33,748 nt of DNA from an uncultured Ruminococcus sp. (GTDB lineage Bacteria; Bacillota; Clostridia; Oscillospirales; Ruminococcaceae), in NCBI GenBank assembly GCA_949291125.1, contig CASEUJ010000011.1, forward strand, positions 1 through 33,748, written 5' to 3'. Positions within the stretch are counted from its first letter, which is position 1, and every line of letters starts with the position of its first letter. A model generated the notes under the pieces. The model was given only the letters and a program-made list of their open reading frames with translations, did no database searches and was not told where the DNA came from. Positions 25,964 through 33,748 of this stretch are shown piece by piece. The position numbers and the translations under genes were made by a program.

Positions 25964-28900
25964 TTATGCAGCCTTACCGGTTTTCCGCTTCTTTTTTCTT
26001 GCCAGGAACATGATGATCAGACTTGCAATCAGTCCGGTACCGAAAGCAGTTAGTGGCACTGCGTCAGCTGTTTTTGGCGAAGATGTGGATATCGGCGTAG
26101 GTGTAGAAGTTGTCGGAGTTGCTGTCGGCGTGTTTGGTGTTTCCGGTGTCTTTTCATCTACCATCACAACTTCTGTTGTATGACCATTTTCGTCTACAGT
26201 AAATGTCTGATCTTCGGCAACTTCATAACCGTCCGGTGCAGAAACTTCATGCAGTGTATAGGTTTCTCCCGCAATCAGTGTTGCTGTCAGGACATGTGCA
26301 GTGCCGTCAGTTGTCCATTCTTCTATCACTTCACCCTCCTTGTCCAGCAGTTGTAGAATTGCACCGGAAATATCTTTGCCGTCTGCATCTACCTTACGGA
26401 TGGAAACGGAGGTAGGTATGTCATACATTTCCACATGCGTGATACTTCCGTCTGTATTGACTGTGAAAGTGACATCTTCCGCAACTGTCCATCCGTTCGG
26501 CGCACTGAGTTCACGTAACGTGTAGCTTTCACCGGCTTTCAAAATGCCTTCGATCAAATGGGCTTCTTCTGTGGACACCCATTCCTCCACGACATTGCCG
26601 TCTTTGTCTATGATTTGAAGCGTTGCCCCTGGCAGCTCTTCTCCTGTGGTGATATCATACTTGGTAATAGATACCTTTGTCGTATCATCGTACATGGGAA
26701 CAACATTGACACTGCCATCTGTATTGACAGTAAAAGTGATGTCTTCTGATACTACATAGCCATCGGGGGCAGATTCTTCATGTAAAATGTATGTCTCTCC
26801 AGCTGTAAGCTGCGCTTCCAGATAGTTGACATCTTCTCCGGAAATCCATTCGTGAATCACGTTTCCGTTTTGATCTATGATTTGCAGGACTGCACCGGTA
26901 ACTGGTTTTTCTCCGGTGATGTCTGTCTTAGAAATTTCCACCTTTGTGGTATCGTCCAGCATTTCCACGTAATCCACTTCACCAGTTTCACTGACTGTAA
27001 ATGTAATGTCAGATGCAACGACATAGCCGTTCGGTGCAGATTCTTCATGAAGGATATATGTCTCTCCTGCAATCAGAACGCCCTCAATAAAGTGGGGCTG
27101 TGTGCCAGAAATCCAGGCGTCAATCAAATTGCCGTTCTTGTCCAATAACTGCATTGAAGCTCCAGGCAACTCATCTTCTCCAGTAATGGATTTTTTAGAA
27201 ATCTGTACCTTTGTGGTATCGTCAAACATCTCTACGTGTGTAATGGTGTTATCCAGATTTACCGTAAACTCTATCTGTTCGGAAATGACATATCCATCTG
27301 GAGCGGAGGTTTCGATCAGAGTATAAGTTTCTCCAGCAATCAGAACTGCTTCAATGACGTGTGCTTCGTTTGTCGATACCCATGCGTCAATCAGGTTGTG
27401 ATCTTTGTCATACAGCTCCAGATATGCTCCTGGCAATTCGTCTCCTGTGGTGATATCCTTTTTCGTAATGTGTACGACCGTTGGATAATCATACATGGAA
27501 ACCGGTGTGACAGAACCATCTGCATGAACAGTAAAGGTCACGTCAGAAGCAACGACATAGCCGTTCGGCGCAGTGACTTCATGCAGCGTATATTCCGCGC
27601 CTGCAATCAGCACACCATTAATTTGATGTGACGTCCCGTCAGACACCCATGCATCGATCACATTGCCCTGCGCGTCTCTGACTTCCATGGAAGCGCCTGC
27701 GAGTTCTGTTTCACCAGTGATGTCATATTTGCTGATTGATACCTTTGTCACATCATCCTGCATGACAACAGAGGTCACCGTTCCATCTGGATTTACCGTA
27801 AACGGAATATCCTCTGCTAGAACGTAACCGTCCGGTGCAGCAATCTCTCGCAGTGTGTATGTCTCGCCAGCAGTCAGAACTGCTTCAATCAGATGTGCTT
27901 CGCTTGTAGATACCCACTCTTCCAAGACATTGCCATCTTTGTCTATGATTTGCAGTGTCGCACCAGCCAGTGCAGCGCCTGTGGTAATATCCTGTTTTGT
28001 GATAGAAACCTTTGTGGTATCATCGTACATGGAAACGACGTTGACGCTGCCATCTGTATTGACAGTAAAGGTCACGTCATTTGCAACAACATAACCGTTC
28101 GGTGCGGCAACTTCATGCAGCGTATAAGTTTCACCGGCAGTCAAAATGCCAACAATTTCATGTGCGGTTGTACCGGAAATCCAAGCGTCTATCACATTCC
28201 CTTCAGAATCTCTTAATTCCAGAGATGCGCCCGGTAATTCATGTTGTCCGGTAATCTCATACTTGGTAATGGAAACCTTTGTCGTATCGTCCAGCATCTC
28301 CACATGTGTAACGCTGCCGTCAGCGTTGACTTCAAATGCAATGTCTGTTGCAACCACATAGCCGTCCGGGGCAGAGACTTCATGCAGTGTATATGTTTCT
28401 CCAACTGCCAGAACACCTATAATCTGATGCGGTGTTCCATCAGATACCCATGCATCGATCAGATTGCCCTGGGCGTCTCTGACTTCCAAAGAAGCACCGG
28501 CGATTTCATTTTCTCCGGTGATATCCTTCTTGGTAATAGAAACCTTTGTGGTATCATCCAGCATCGTGACGTTTGTCACATTCCCACTTGCATCTACTGT
28601 GAATTCCACATCCTTTGCAACAACATAGCCATCTGGTGCAGTCACTTCATGAAGTGTATAGGTTGCGCTTGCAACCAGAACACCGTTGATGACATGTGGT
28701 GTTCCATCAGAGATCCAACTGTCAATGACATTGCCTTGTGCATCTCTGATTTCCAGTGCGGCGCCGGCAATTTCATTTTCGCCTGTAATATCTTTCTTCG
28801 TGATGGAAACCTTTGTGGTATCGTCCTTCATGGAAACTGTCGTGACTGTGCCATCTGGATTAACAGTAAATGCAATATCTTCTGCTAAAACATACCCGTC

Positions 28901-31900
28901 CGGTGCGATCTCTTCATGCAGGATGTAGGTTTCACCGGCATTCAAAATACCTTCAATGAGATGTGCTTCTTCTGTAGAAGTCCACTGCTCTAGAATGTTT
29001 CCGTCTGCATCCTTCACCTGCATCAGTGCACCTGCAATTTCATTTTCACCGGTGATATCATACTTGGTGATGGAAACTTTTGTTTTTACGTTATATAGCG
29101 TAATCACATTAGGCGTGCCATCCAAATTCACGGTAAAAGCAGTGTCATCGGAAACGTAATAGCCATTCGGAGATTGTGTTTCACGGAGAATATATGTTTC
29201 ACCGGCAGTCAGAACGCCTTTTAATTCATGGACCGTTCCGTCAGAAATCCATTCATCCAGTACTTCCTCCGCTTCATTCAAAATTTGCAGAGATGCGCCC
29301 TCCAATGAATTACCATCAGGATCTACCTTGTCAATGTAGACTTCGGTTGATAGATCAATCATTTCCACATGGGTGATACTGCCGTCTGCATTGACTGTAA
29401 ACTGTTGATCTTCCGAAACTACATATCCTGCCGGCGCAGAGACTTCATGCAGGGTATATGTTTCGCCGGCGGTCAACTCACCATTCAGCACATGGGCGGA
29501 ATCATCGGAAGTCCACTCTTCCACAACGTTGCCGTCCTTGTCTTTGATTTGTAACAGTGCACCCGGCAGGAGTTCTCCGTCTTCATCTGTTTTCCGAATC
29601 TGTACCTTTGTCACATCATCATACATTTCAACTTCTGTGACCGTACCGTCTGGATTGACAGTAAATGTTACATCTGAAGCAACGACATAGCCATCCGGCG
29701 CAGATACTTCATGGAGTACGTAGGTTTGTCCTGCAATCAATTTGGATTCAATCAGATGCGCTTCTTCTGTAGAAGTCCAGCTTTCCAGCACAGTTCCAGA
29801 TTCATCTCGAATTTCCAGTTGTGCACCGGCAAGTTCGTGTTCTCCAGTGATATCATACTTGGTAATAGAGACCTTTGTGGTAAGATCCTCCATCACAACA
29901 TCTGTCATGCTGCCGTCTTCGTTGACAGTGAACCTCAAATCATCTGCCAGAACGTACCCGTCTGGAGCAGAGACTTCATGCAGGATATAGGTTTCACCGG
30001 CTATCAGTGTCGCAATCAATTCGTGCGGTTCGCCGTTTGTGATCCATTCTTCAATCAGCGTGCCGTTTTGATCTATAAGCTGTAATGCAGCGCCGACTAC
30101 CGGATTGCCGTTTTCATCATTTTTTTCGATGCTTACTTTGGTTGCAAGATTGACGTAGTCAATATTCTGTACCACGCCATCTGTACCGACAGTAAAGGTC
30201 TGATCCTCACTGACAGTATATCCGGCAGGTGCACTGACTTCGTGAATGGTATAGGTTTCACCGGCGATCAGCTTTCCATAAAATTGATAAGGCTCCGTAT
30301 CCGTGATCCATTCTTCTACGACTTCACCGTTGCTGTCTAACAACTGAAGAACTGCGCCCGGAAGCGGACTACCGCCCTCATCCGTTTTTTGAATCTCGAC
30401 CTTTGTCGCAAGATCGTACATGCGAATCCATTGTTCACCGGATTCATAGGCGTCGCTTTTCACAAAATTGTAATTCTCATCCAAAGAGAAATGTATGTCT
30501 TCTGCCGTGCAATAGCCATCCGGTGCAGACACTTCGTGAAGAATATACGATTCGCCAGGCTCTAAAACGGTTTCCAGAATATGTTGACTATTATCCGTCG
30601 TCCACTCTTCCAGAACATTTCCGTTTTCATCCTGCACTTGCAGTACAGCTCCGGCAAGCCAGATGATTTCCTGACCCGGTGTCTGCTCTTGGATATCCGA
30701 GATCTTACCGAACCGCAGACTGCCGTAGCTGACATCTCGCATGATGATTGGCGTAACAATTTCTCCCTTTTCCGAAACTTGGAATGAGATATCCTCTGCT
30801 TTGAAATACCCTTCCGGTGCAGAAACCTCATGGAGCGTATATGTTTCCCCATAGTTTAGCAGCTTTTCTACTTTGTGTATGGTACCGTCCGTTGTCCACT
30901 GATCTATTACAGTTCCACTTTCATCCAGAATTTGTAGAACTGCGCCGACAATTCGCCTTCCATTTTCATCTGTTTTCAAGATAAAGGATTTTGTCGCGTA
31001 GTTTGTCATTTCAACGGAAATTCTTCCGCTTGTAGGATCAGAAGAAGAAATGAACGATGGAATGGTAAACGTAATGTCTTCTTCCTTGTAGAAGCCTGTC
31101 GGCGCTTTTTCTTCATGCAGAATGTATGTGCCGCCTGGATTCAGCTTTGCCGTAATGATGTGTGTATCTGTGCCAGATGTCCATTCCTCTATTACATTCC
31201 CGTCCGTATCCAGAATTTGTAGCAAAGCGCCTGGCAGTAGCTCACCATTTTCATCGCGCTTTGCAATTTCTACAGCGGTTGCAGTATTCACTATGGAAAC
31301 CAGATCAATTGGATTGCCGTCGGAATCACTGATGCTGCCGTCTGCATTGACTGTGAAATAGATAGAACTGGATGCTCTGAAATAGCCGTCTGGTGCAGAA
31401 ACTTCTGACAGGGTATATCCGCCGCCTACTGCAAGCTTTCCGGTGATTGTATGTACAGAACCGTCAGACACCCATTCGTCTATGACCGTACCTGCATTCA
31501 CGCCGGGAACATTGACTGCCTCCACACGCAGTGTTGCACCTTCTATAGGGTTTCCATTTTCATCCGTCTTTTCAAACTGCACTTGCGTGGAATCATTGAT
31601 AATCGTATCACCCATTTCAATGGTTTGACCAGATTGTGCAGCTTTGACTGTAACAGAATAGACCTCTTCGGAAAGAAGGTATCCGGATGGCGGGGCAAGT
31701 TCTTTAATCTGGTATTCCCCGACCGGAATGTTCTTGAATACAAAATCACCGTTCGCATCCGAAACAGCAGTAATGCCGTTGAACAATGTCTCATACGTGT
31801 ATTCTTTTGCATCTTCGGGGAAAATCCCGATTACAGCGCCCTCCAGTGGTGCTCCCTCTGTATCGGTCTTATGTCCGAGGATACTGGATGGAGAGGATGT

Positions 31901-33592
31901 ATTTACCAGTGTTCCCAGATCAATGCTTGTCTTGGATGCATTGATGGAAAAGCTTTTGGTGATAAGATGATATCCCTCATTTTTAGGGCAGCGAATTTCA
32001 CGCAGTATATAATTTCCGTAGGGAAGTGCGCCCTCTGTCGAGTTGACGCTGCCACCGCCGAACCATACGCTCGATCCGGTGGAAAATCCCATCGTCCCGA
32101 CGATGCTGACCATATCGTCACCGGCCAGCGCAAATTCTCCATTGGTCAGCTTGACACGGATCTTGTATTCATCCAGATCATTGGCCTGGCTGCGATACGC
32201 AGAGGTATCAATTCTCCCTTGGCTGTCTGTGACAAGAATATGCCATTCGCCGGTGTCCCTGTTTTGCAGCATAAAGGGGATGAAGGTGAAGCGATCTTCT
32301 GTATTGCCATCGATCTTTACTGCTTCCATATCACCGCGGATAATATCTTCTTCATAGGTTGCTGTATATTCCTGCAAATAGGTGGTGCTGCCATCTACTT
32401 GAATCTGTGCCGTTCCATTGCGCTCGACAATATGCAGCGTCGTTACCTGATTATTGATCAAATAACCGGTCGGCGCTTTTGTCTCTTGAATGGTGACGGT
32501 GCCGAGGGGGATACAAGGGTTACCATTTTTAGTGGTATATAGCGTTCCTGAAACTAAATGTGCAGCATCTAATTTCGCTAATCCGTTCGAATCGGTTTTA
32601 ATCACCCATGTTCTTGCTGGGGTACCGCTGGCGGATGTGCCGGCATAATACCGCATGGTGAATTCTGCACCGGCAAGGGAAGCTGCCCCTTGCGCAGAGG
32701 TTTGTCCGGTTTCAGAATCTCGTTTTTGAATGTTAATTCTTGTTGGGTCAAAAGTAGGTGATTCTTCTGTTTCCGACCATGGGATTACCACATACGTGTT
32801 GTGTTCTGCCTTGCCGTATATCTGGTTGATGCTGTTGATCTCGCCGGTGGTATTGCCGTCCCCATTGATCGGACCGGACTGCCACCACAGGTCAGAACTG
32901 CCGTTACCCATATAGATACCGATATGGTGATAGTTGTTTGTATTTGCAAGACCGGATAGACCTCTGCCTGCTTCGGCGTTGACGCACCAGATAACATCAC
33001 CTTTTTGCAGTACGCCGCTGCTGAGCATTTCGGATTTGGTGCTGAATTCATAGTAGTGCACATTTTTTTGCGTGATGTACGTGTACCAACCGCCGCTACT
33101 CCAACAGTTGCGGGAAAAGCCGTAAGAGTTAAAGTTTCTGACATTGGGCACCCATGCACCGGTTGTGACTATGCTATTTCCACTATAGTGCGCCAAGCTG
33201 TGGGAGATGATAAACCAAACAAAACCGGTACAATTCATACCGCCGTTTGTGCTGGACCCACCGGCACCGATAATGTTGCTGCGATAGCCATCGTCAAATT
33301 GCCATTTGTCCCCGTTCGGCGAAGCAGCGTACAGCCAGGAACTGTATGGCGTTCCCAGATAGTAGGTGTTGCCGGATTTGGAGTATGCATCCAGAAATGA
33401 TGTCCAGTCTTCTCGGCTTTCCTGATAAGAAAAAGTTTCGCTGAGATAGGTACTGCCGTGCAGCGCTGCGGCGGATGCTTTCATGGTTACCATATCGCTG
33501 GTGATGATCCCGGACGTAACGGTTAGTACAACCGCGCACATGGCAGAACATATGCGTTTTGCCGTGTTTTTGAGTTTTTCAAAAAATCGCAT
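25964..33592 (-). CDS. Giant cell-surface adhesin: NlpC/P60-like head, about 23 Cna_B-type domains, sortase-type tail
   Basis: A 2542-residue surface protein. I chose the ATG at 33592 because AGAAAGGA lies 8 nt upstream and a signal peptide follows (cleavage near residue 43, KASAAA). Residues about 50-275 resemble an NlpC/P60 cysteine hydrolase: Cys121 in MNCTGFVWF, GDVIWC near 200, and HHIGIYMGN (His222/223). Three divergent Cna_B-like domains follow to about 669, then 20 tandem units of about 88 residues (670-2482). Each unit has Lys near its start, Glu in YTLHE and Trp. The end is Pro/Thr-rich with SPKTAD, a membrane segment and KKKRK, a sorting signal lacking a canonical LPxTG. Likely role: a covalently stabilised stalk for cell-cell contact in mating or host adhesion. 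No sortase gene is in the window. Confidence 0.9.
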   Translation of the reverse strand: MRFFEKLKNTAKRICSAMCAVVLTVTSGIITSDMVTMKASAAALHGSTYLSETFSYQESREDWTSFLDAYSKSGNTYYLGTPYSSWLYAASPNGDKWQFDDGYRSNIIGAGGSSTNGGMNCTGFVWFIISHSLAHYSGNSIVTTGAWVPNVRNFNSYGFSRNCWSSGGWYTYITQKNVHYYEFSTKSEMLSSGVLQKGDVIWCVNAEAGRGLSGLANTNNYHHIGIYMGNGSSDLWWQSGPINGDGNTTGEINSINQIYGKAEHNTYVVIPWSETEESPTFDPTRINIQKRDSETGQTSAQGAASLAGAEFTMRYYAGTSASGTPARTWVIKTDSNGLAKLDAAHLVSGTLYTTKNGNPCIPLGTVTIQETKAPTGYLINNQVTTLHIVERNGTAQIQVDGSTTYLQEYTATYEEDIIRGDMEAVKIDGNTEDRFTFIPFMLQNRDTGEWHILVTDSQGRIDTSAYRSQANDLDEYKIRVKLTNGEFALAGDDMVSIVGTMGFSTGSSVWFGGGSVNSTEGALPYGNYILREIRCPKNEGYHLITKSFSINASKTSIDLGTLVNTSSPSSILGHKTDTEGAPLEGAVIGIFPEDAKEYTYETLFNGITAVSDANGDFVFKNIPVGEYQIKELAPPSGYLLSEEVYSVTVKAAQSGQTIEMGDTIINDSTQVQFEKTDENGNPIEGATLRVEAVNVPGVNAGTVIDEWVSDGSVHTITGKLAVGGGYTLSEVSAPDGYFRASSSIYFTVNADGSISDSDGNPIDLVSIVNTATAVEIAKRDENGELLPGALLQILDTDGNVIEEWTSGTDTHIITAKLNPGGTYILHEEKAPTGFYKEEDITFTIPSFISSSDPTSGRISVEMTNYATKSFILKTDENGRRIVGAVLQILDESGTVIDQWTTDGTIHKVEKLLNYGETYTLHEVSAPEGYFKAEDISFQVSEKGEIVTPIIMRDVSYGSLRFGKISDIQEQTPGQEIIWLAGAVLQVQDENGNVLEEWTTDNSQHILETVLEPGESYILHEVSAPDGYCTAEDIHFSLDENYNFVKSDAYESGEQWIRMYDLATKVEIQKTDEGGSPLPGAVLQLLDSNGEVVEEWITDTEPYQFYGKLIAGETYTIHEVSAPAGYTVSEDQTFTVGTDGVVQNIDYVNLATKVSIEKNDENGNPVVGAALQLIDQNGTLIEEWITNGEPHELIATLIAGETYILHEVSAPDGYVLADDLRFTVNEDGSMTDVVMEDLTTKVSITKYDITGEHELAGAQLEIRDESGTVLESWTSTEEAHLIESKLIAGQTYVLHEVSAPDGYVVASDVTFTVNPDGTVTEVEMYDDVTKVQIRKTDEDGELLPGALLQIKDKDGNVVEEWTSDDSAHVLNGELTAGETYTLHEVSAPAGYVVSEDQQFTVNADGSITHVEMIDLSTEVYIDKVDPDGNSLEGASLQILNEAEEVLDEWISDGTVHELKGVLTAGETYILRETQSPNGYYVSDDTAFTVNLDGTPNVITLYNVKTKVSITKYDITGENEIAGALMQVKDADGNILEQWTSTEEAHLIEGILNAGETYILHEEIAPDGYVLAEDIAFTVNPDGTVTTVSMKDDTTKVSITKKDITGENEIAGAALEIRDAQGNVIDSWISDGTPHVINGVLVASATYTLHEVTAPDGYVVAKDVEFTVDASGNVTNVTMLDDTTKVSITKKDITGENEIAGASLEVRDAQGNLIDAWVSDGTPHQIIGVLAVGETYTLHEVSAPDGYVVATDIAFEVNADGSVTHVEMLDDTTKVSITKYEITGQHELPGASLELRDSEGNVIDAWISGTTAHEIVGILTAGETYTLHEVAAPNGYVVANDVTFTVNTDGSVNVVSMYDDTTKVSITKQDITTGAALAGATLQIIDKDGNVLEEWVSTSEAHLIEAVLTAGETYTLREIAAPDGYVLAEDIPFTVNPDGTVTSVVMQDDVTKVSISKYDITGETELAGASMEVRDAQGNVIDAWVSDGTSHQINGVLIAGAEYTLHEVTAPNGYVVASDVTFTVHADGSVTPVSMYDYPTVVHITKKDITTGDELPGAYLELYDKDHNLIDAWVSTNEAHVIEAVLIAGETYTLIETSAPDGYVISEQIEFTVNLDNTITHVEMFDDTTKVQISKKSITGEDELPGASMQLLDKNGNLIDAWISGTQPHFIEGVLIAGETYILHEESAPNGYVVASDITFTVSETGEVDYVEMLDDTTKVEISKTDITGEKPVTGAVLQIIDQNGNVIHEWISGEDVNYLEAQLTAGETYILHEESAPDGYVVSEDITFTVNTDGSVNVVPMYDDTTKVSITKYDITTGEELPGATLQIIDKDGNVVEEWVSTEEAHLIEGILKAGESYTLRELSAPNGWTVAEDVTFTVNTDGSITHVEMYDIPTSVSIRKVDADGKDISGAILQLLDKEGEVIEEWTTDGTAHVLTATLIAGETYTLHEVSAPDGYEVAEDQTFTVDENGHTTEVVMVDEKTPETPNTPTATPTTSTPTPISTSSPKTADAVPLTAFGTGLIASLIIMFLARKKKRKTGKAA
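26146..31585 (-). repeat. Coding tandem array of 20 CnaB2-like units
   Basis: Twenty units of roughly 264-267 bp (a few longer) run without gaps. The protein pattern is VxIxKxDxxGxxLxGA, LQIxDxxGN, EWxSxxxxH, AGETYxLHEVSAPDGY, FTVNxDG, VxMxDDTTK. Units 10-19 are the most alike (KVSITKxDITGE start, DDTTK end in most), while units 1-5 differ more, with insertions. This suggests recent expansion toward the C-terminal side. Units are too divergent for simple slippage now. Confidence 0.9.
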
Positions 33593-33682
33593 GTTTTTAT
33601 TCCTTTCTTGTAGATTCGGATGGGCGTACAAATTTTTGCATTACATTGCAATCACACCTTTCGCTGTGAATTGGCATAAGAA

Positions 33683-33708
33683 AACCGTTCGGGTGCATCC
33701 GAACGGTT
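33683..33708 (-). terminator. Intrinsic terminator upstream of the surface protein gene
   Basis: AACCGTTCGG (33683-33692) and CCGAACGGTT (33699-33708) form a perfect 10-bp stem with a 6-nt loop. In minus-strand RNA it is followed by UUCUU directly after GGUU, a usable U tract. It would stop transcription arriving from genes to the right of the window and isolates the surface protein gene. The plus-strand side has a weaker AUUUU tail. Confidence 0.65.
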
Positions 33709-33723
33709 ATTTTCGCCTGTATT

Positions 33724-33743
33724 TATATATATATATATATATA
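33724..33743. repeat. (TA)10 dinucleotide repeat
   Basis: Ten uninterrupted TA units lie at the right end of the window, beyond the terminator hairpin. The length could vary by slippage. It is upstream of the surface protein gene but about 130 bp away and separated from it by a terminator, so a direct promoter role is unlikely. Confidence 0.9.
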
Positions 33744-33748
33744 AAGCC

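Noticed and set aside
27893-28888. Series of plus-strand frames of similar composition within the Cna_B array
   Set aside because: They recur with the repeat period because the opposite strand repeats too. They are shadows of the same units, not separate genes.
26146-31585. CRISPR-like regular repetition
   Set aside because: The period of about 267 bp stays in frame and encodes protein domains; there are no short identical repeats with unique spacers.
31451-32542. A 363-residue plus-strand open frame antisense to the surface protein
   Set aside because: It lies opposite a well-supported gene with signal peptide and domains. Its product is Cys/Ile/Phe-rich without recognisable motifs, and it looks like a codon-bias shadow.
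33724-33743. (TA)10 repeat as an element end or attachment site
   Set aside because: No matching direct repeat or integrase is visible in the window, so nothing supports an attachment site here.

Overview
This window looks like most of the transfer region of a Tn1549-type integrative and conjugative element (ICE) from a gut Clostridia, most likely a Ruminococcus-like Oscillospiraceae. The grounds are a Gram-positive type IV secretion set (VirD4, VirB4, PrgI, VirB6-like and VirB2-like proteins and a lysozyme/M23 wall hydrolase), a MOBP relaxase with a PcfB-like partner, a giant methylase-helicase, a type I dockerin, a BspA-type leucine-rich lipoprotein and a sortase-type surface protein. The species assignment is inference. 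No integrase, element end, rRNA or tRNA gene is visible.

Layout, read in the main direction of transcription (right to left, minus strand). A (TA)10 run and a terminator hairpin (33.68-33.74 kb) precede a 2542-residue surface protein (33.6-26.0 kb). It has a signal peptide, an NlpC/P60-like head, three divergent Cna_B-like domains, 20 tandem domains resembling CnaB2 (the SpyCatcher parent), and a non-canonical sorting signal. Next come a 156-aa protein of unknown function, a compact non-coding patch with two perfect inverted repeats that is my oriT candidate (25.21-25.30 kb), the MOBP relaxase, a PcfB/DUF3801 fusion, an ArdC-like protein, the VirD4 coupling protein, a VirB2-like pilin, a VirB6-like channel protein, PrgI and VirB4.

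Between VirB4 and the lysozyme/M23 hydrolase lies a block of about 3.5 kb (11.6-15.16 kb) that looks like cargo: an AT-rich plus-strand membrane protein, a possible small minus-strand membrane protein, overlapping divergent promoters, a secreted dockerin protein and a leucine-rich lipoprotein. After the hydrolase come a second ArdC-like protein and the 2723-residue methylase-helicase, then a strong terminator. At the left edge a further minus-strand gene begins whose ribosome binding site is locked in an 18-bp hairpin.

In working terms, relaxase, PcfB-like protein and VirD4 would process and deliver DNA. VirB4, VirB6, PrgI, VirB2 and the hydrolase would build the channel through membrane and wall. 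The long surface protein is a plausible mating adhesin. The ArdC-like and methylase-helicase proteins may protect or process incoming single-stranded DNA. The most unusual item is a complete TnpV-like gene with its own ribosome binding site, embedded in a second sense frame inside the disordered linker of the methylase-helicase.
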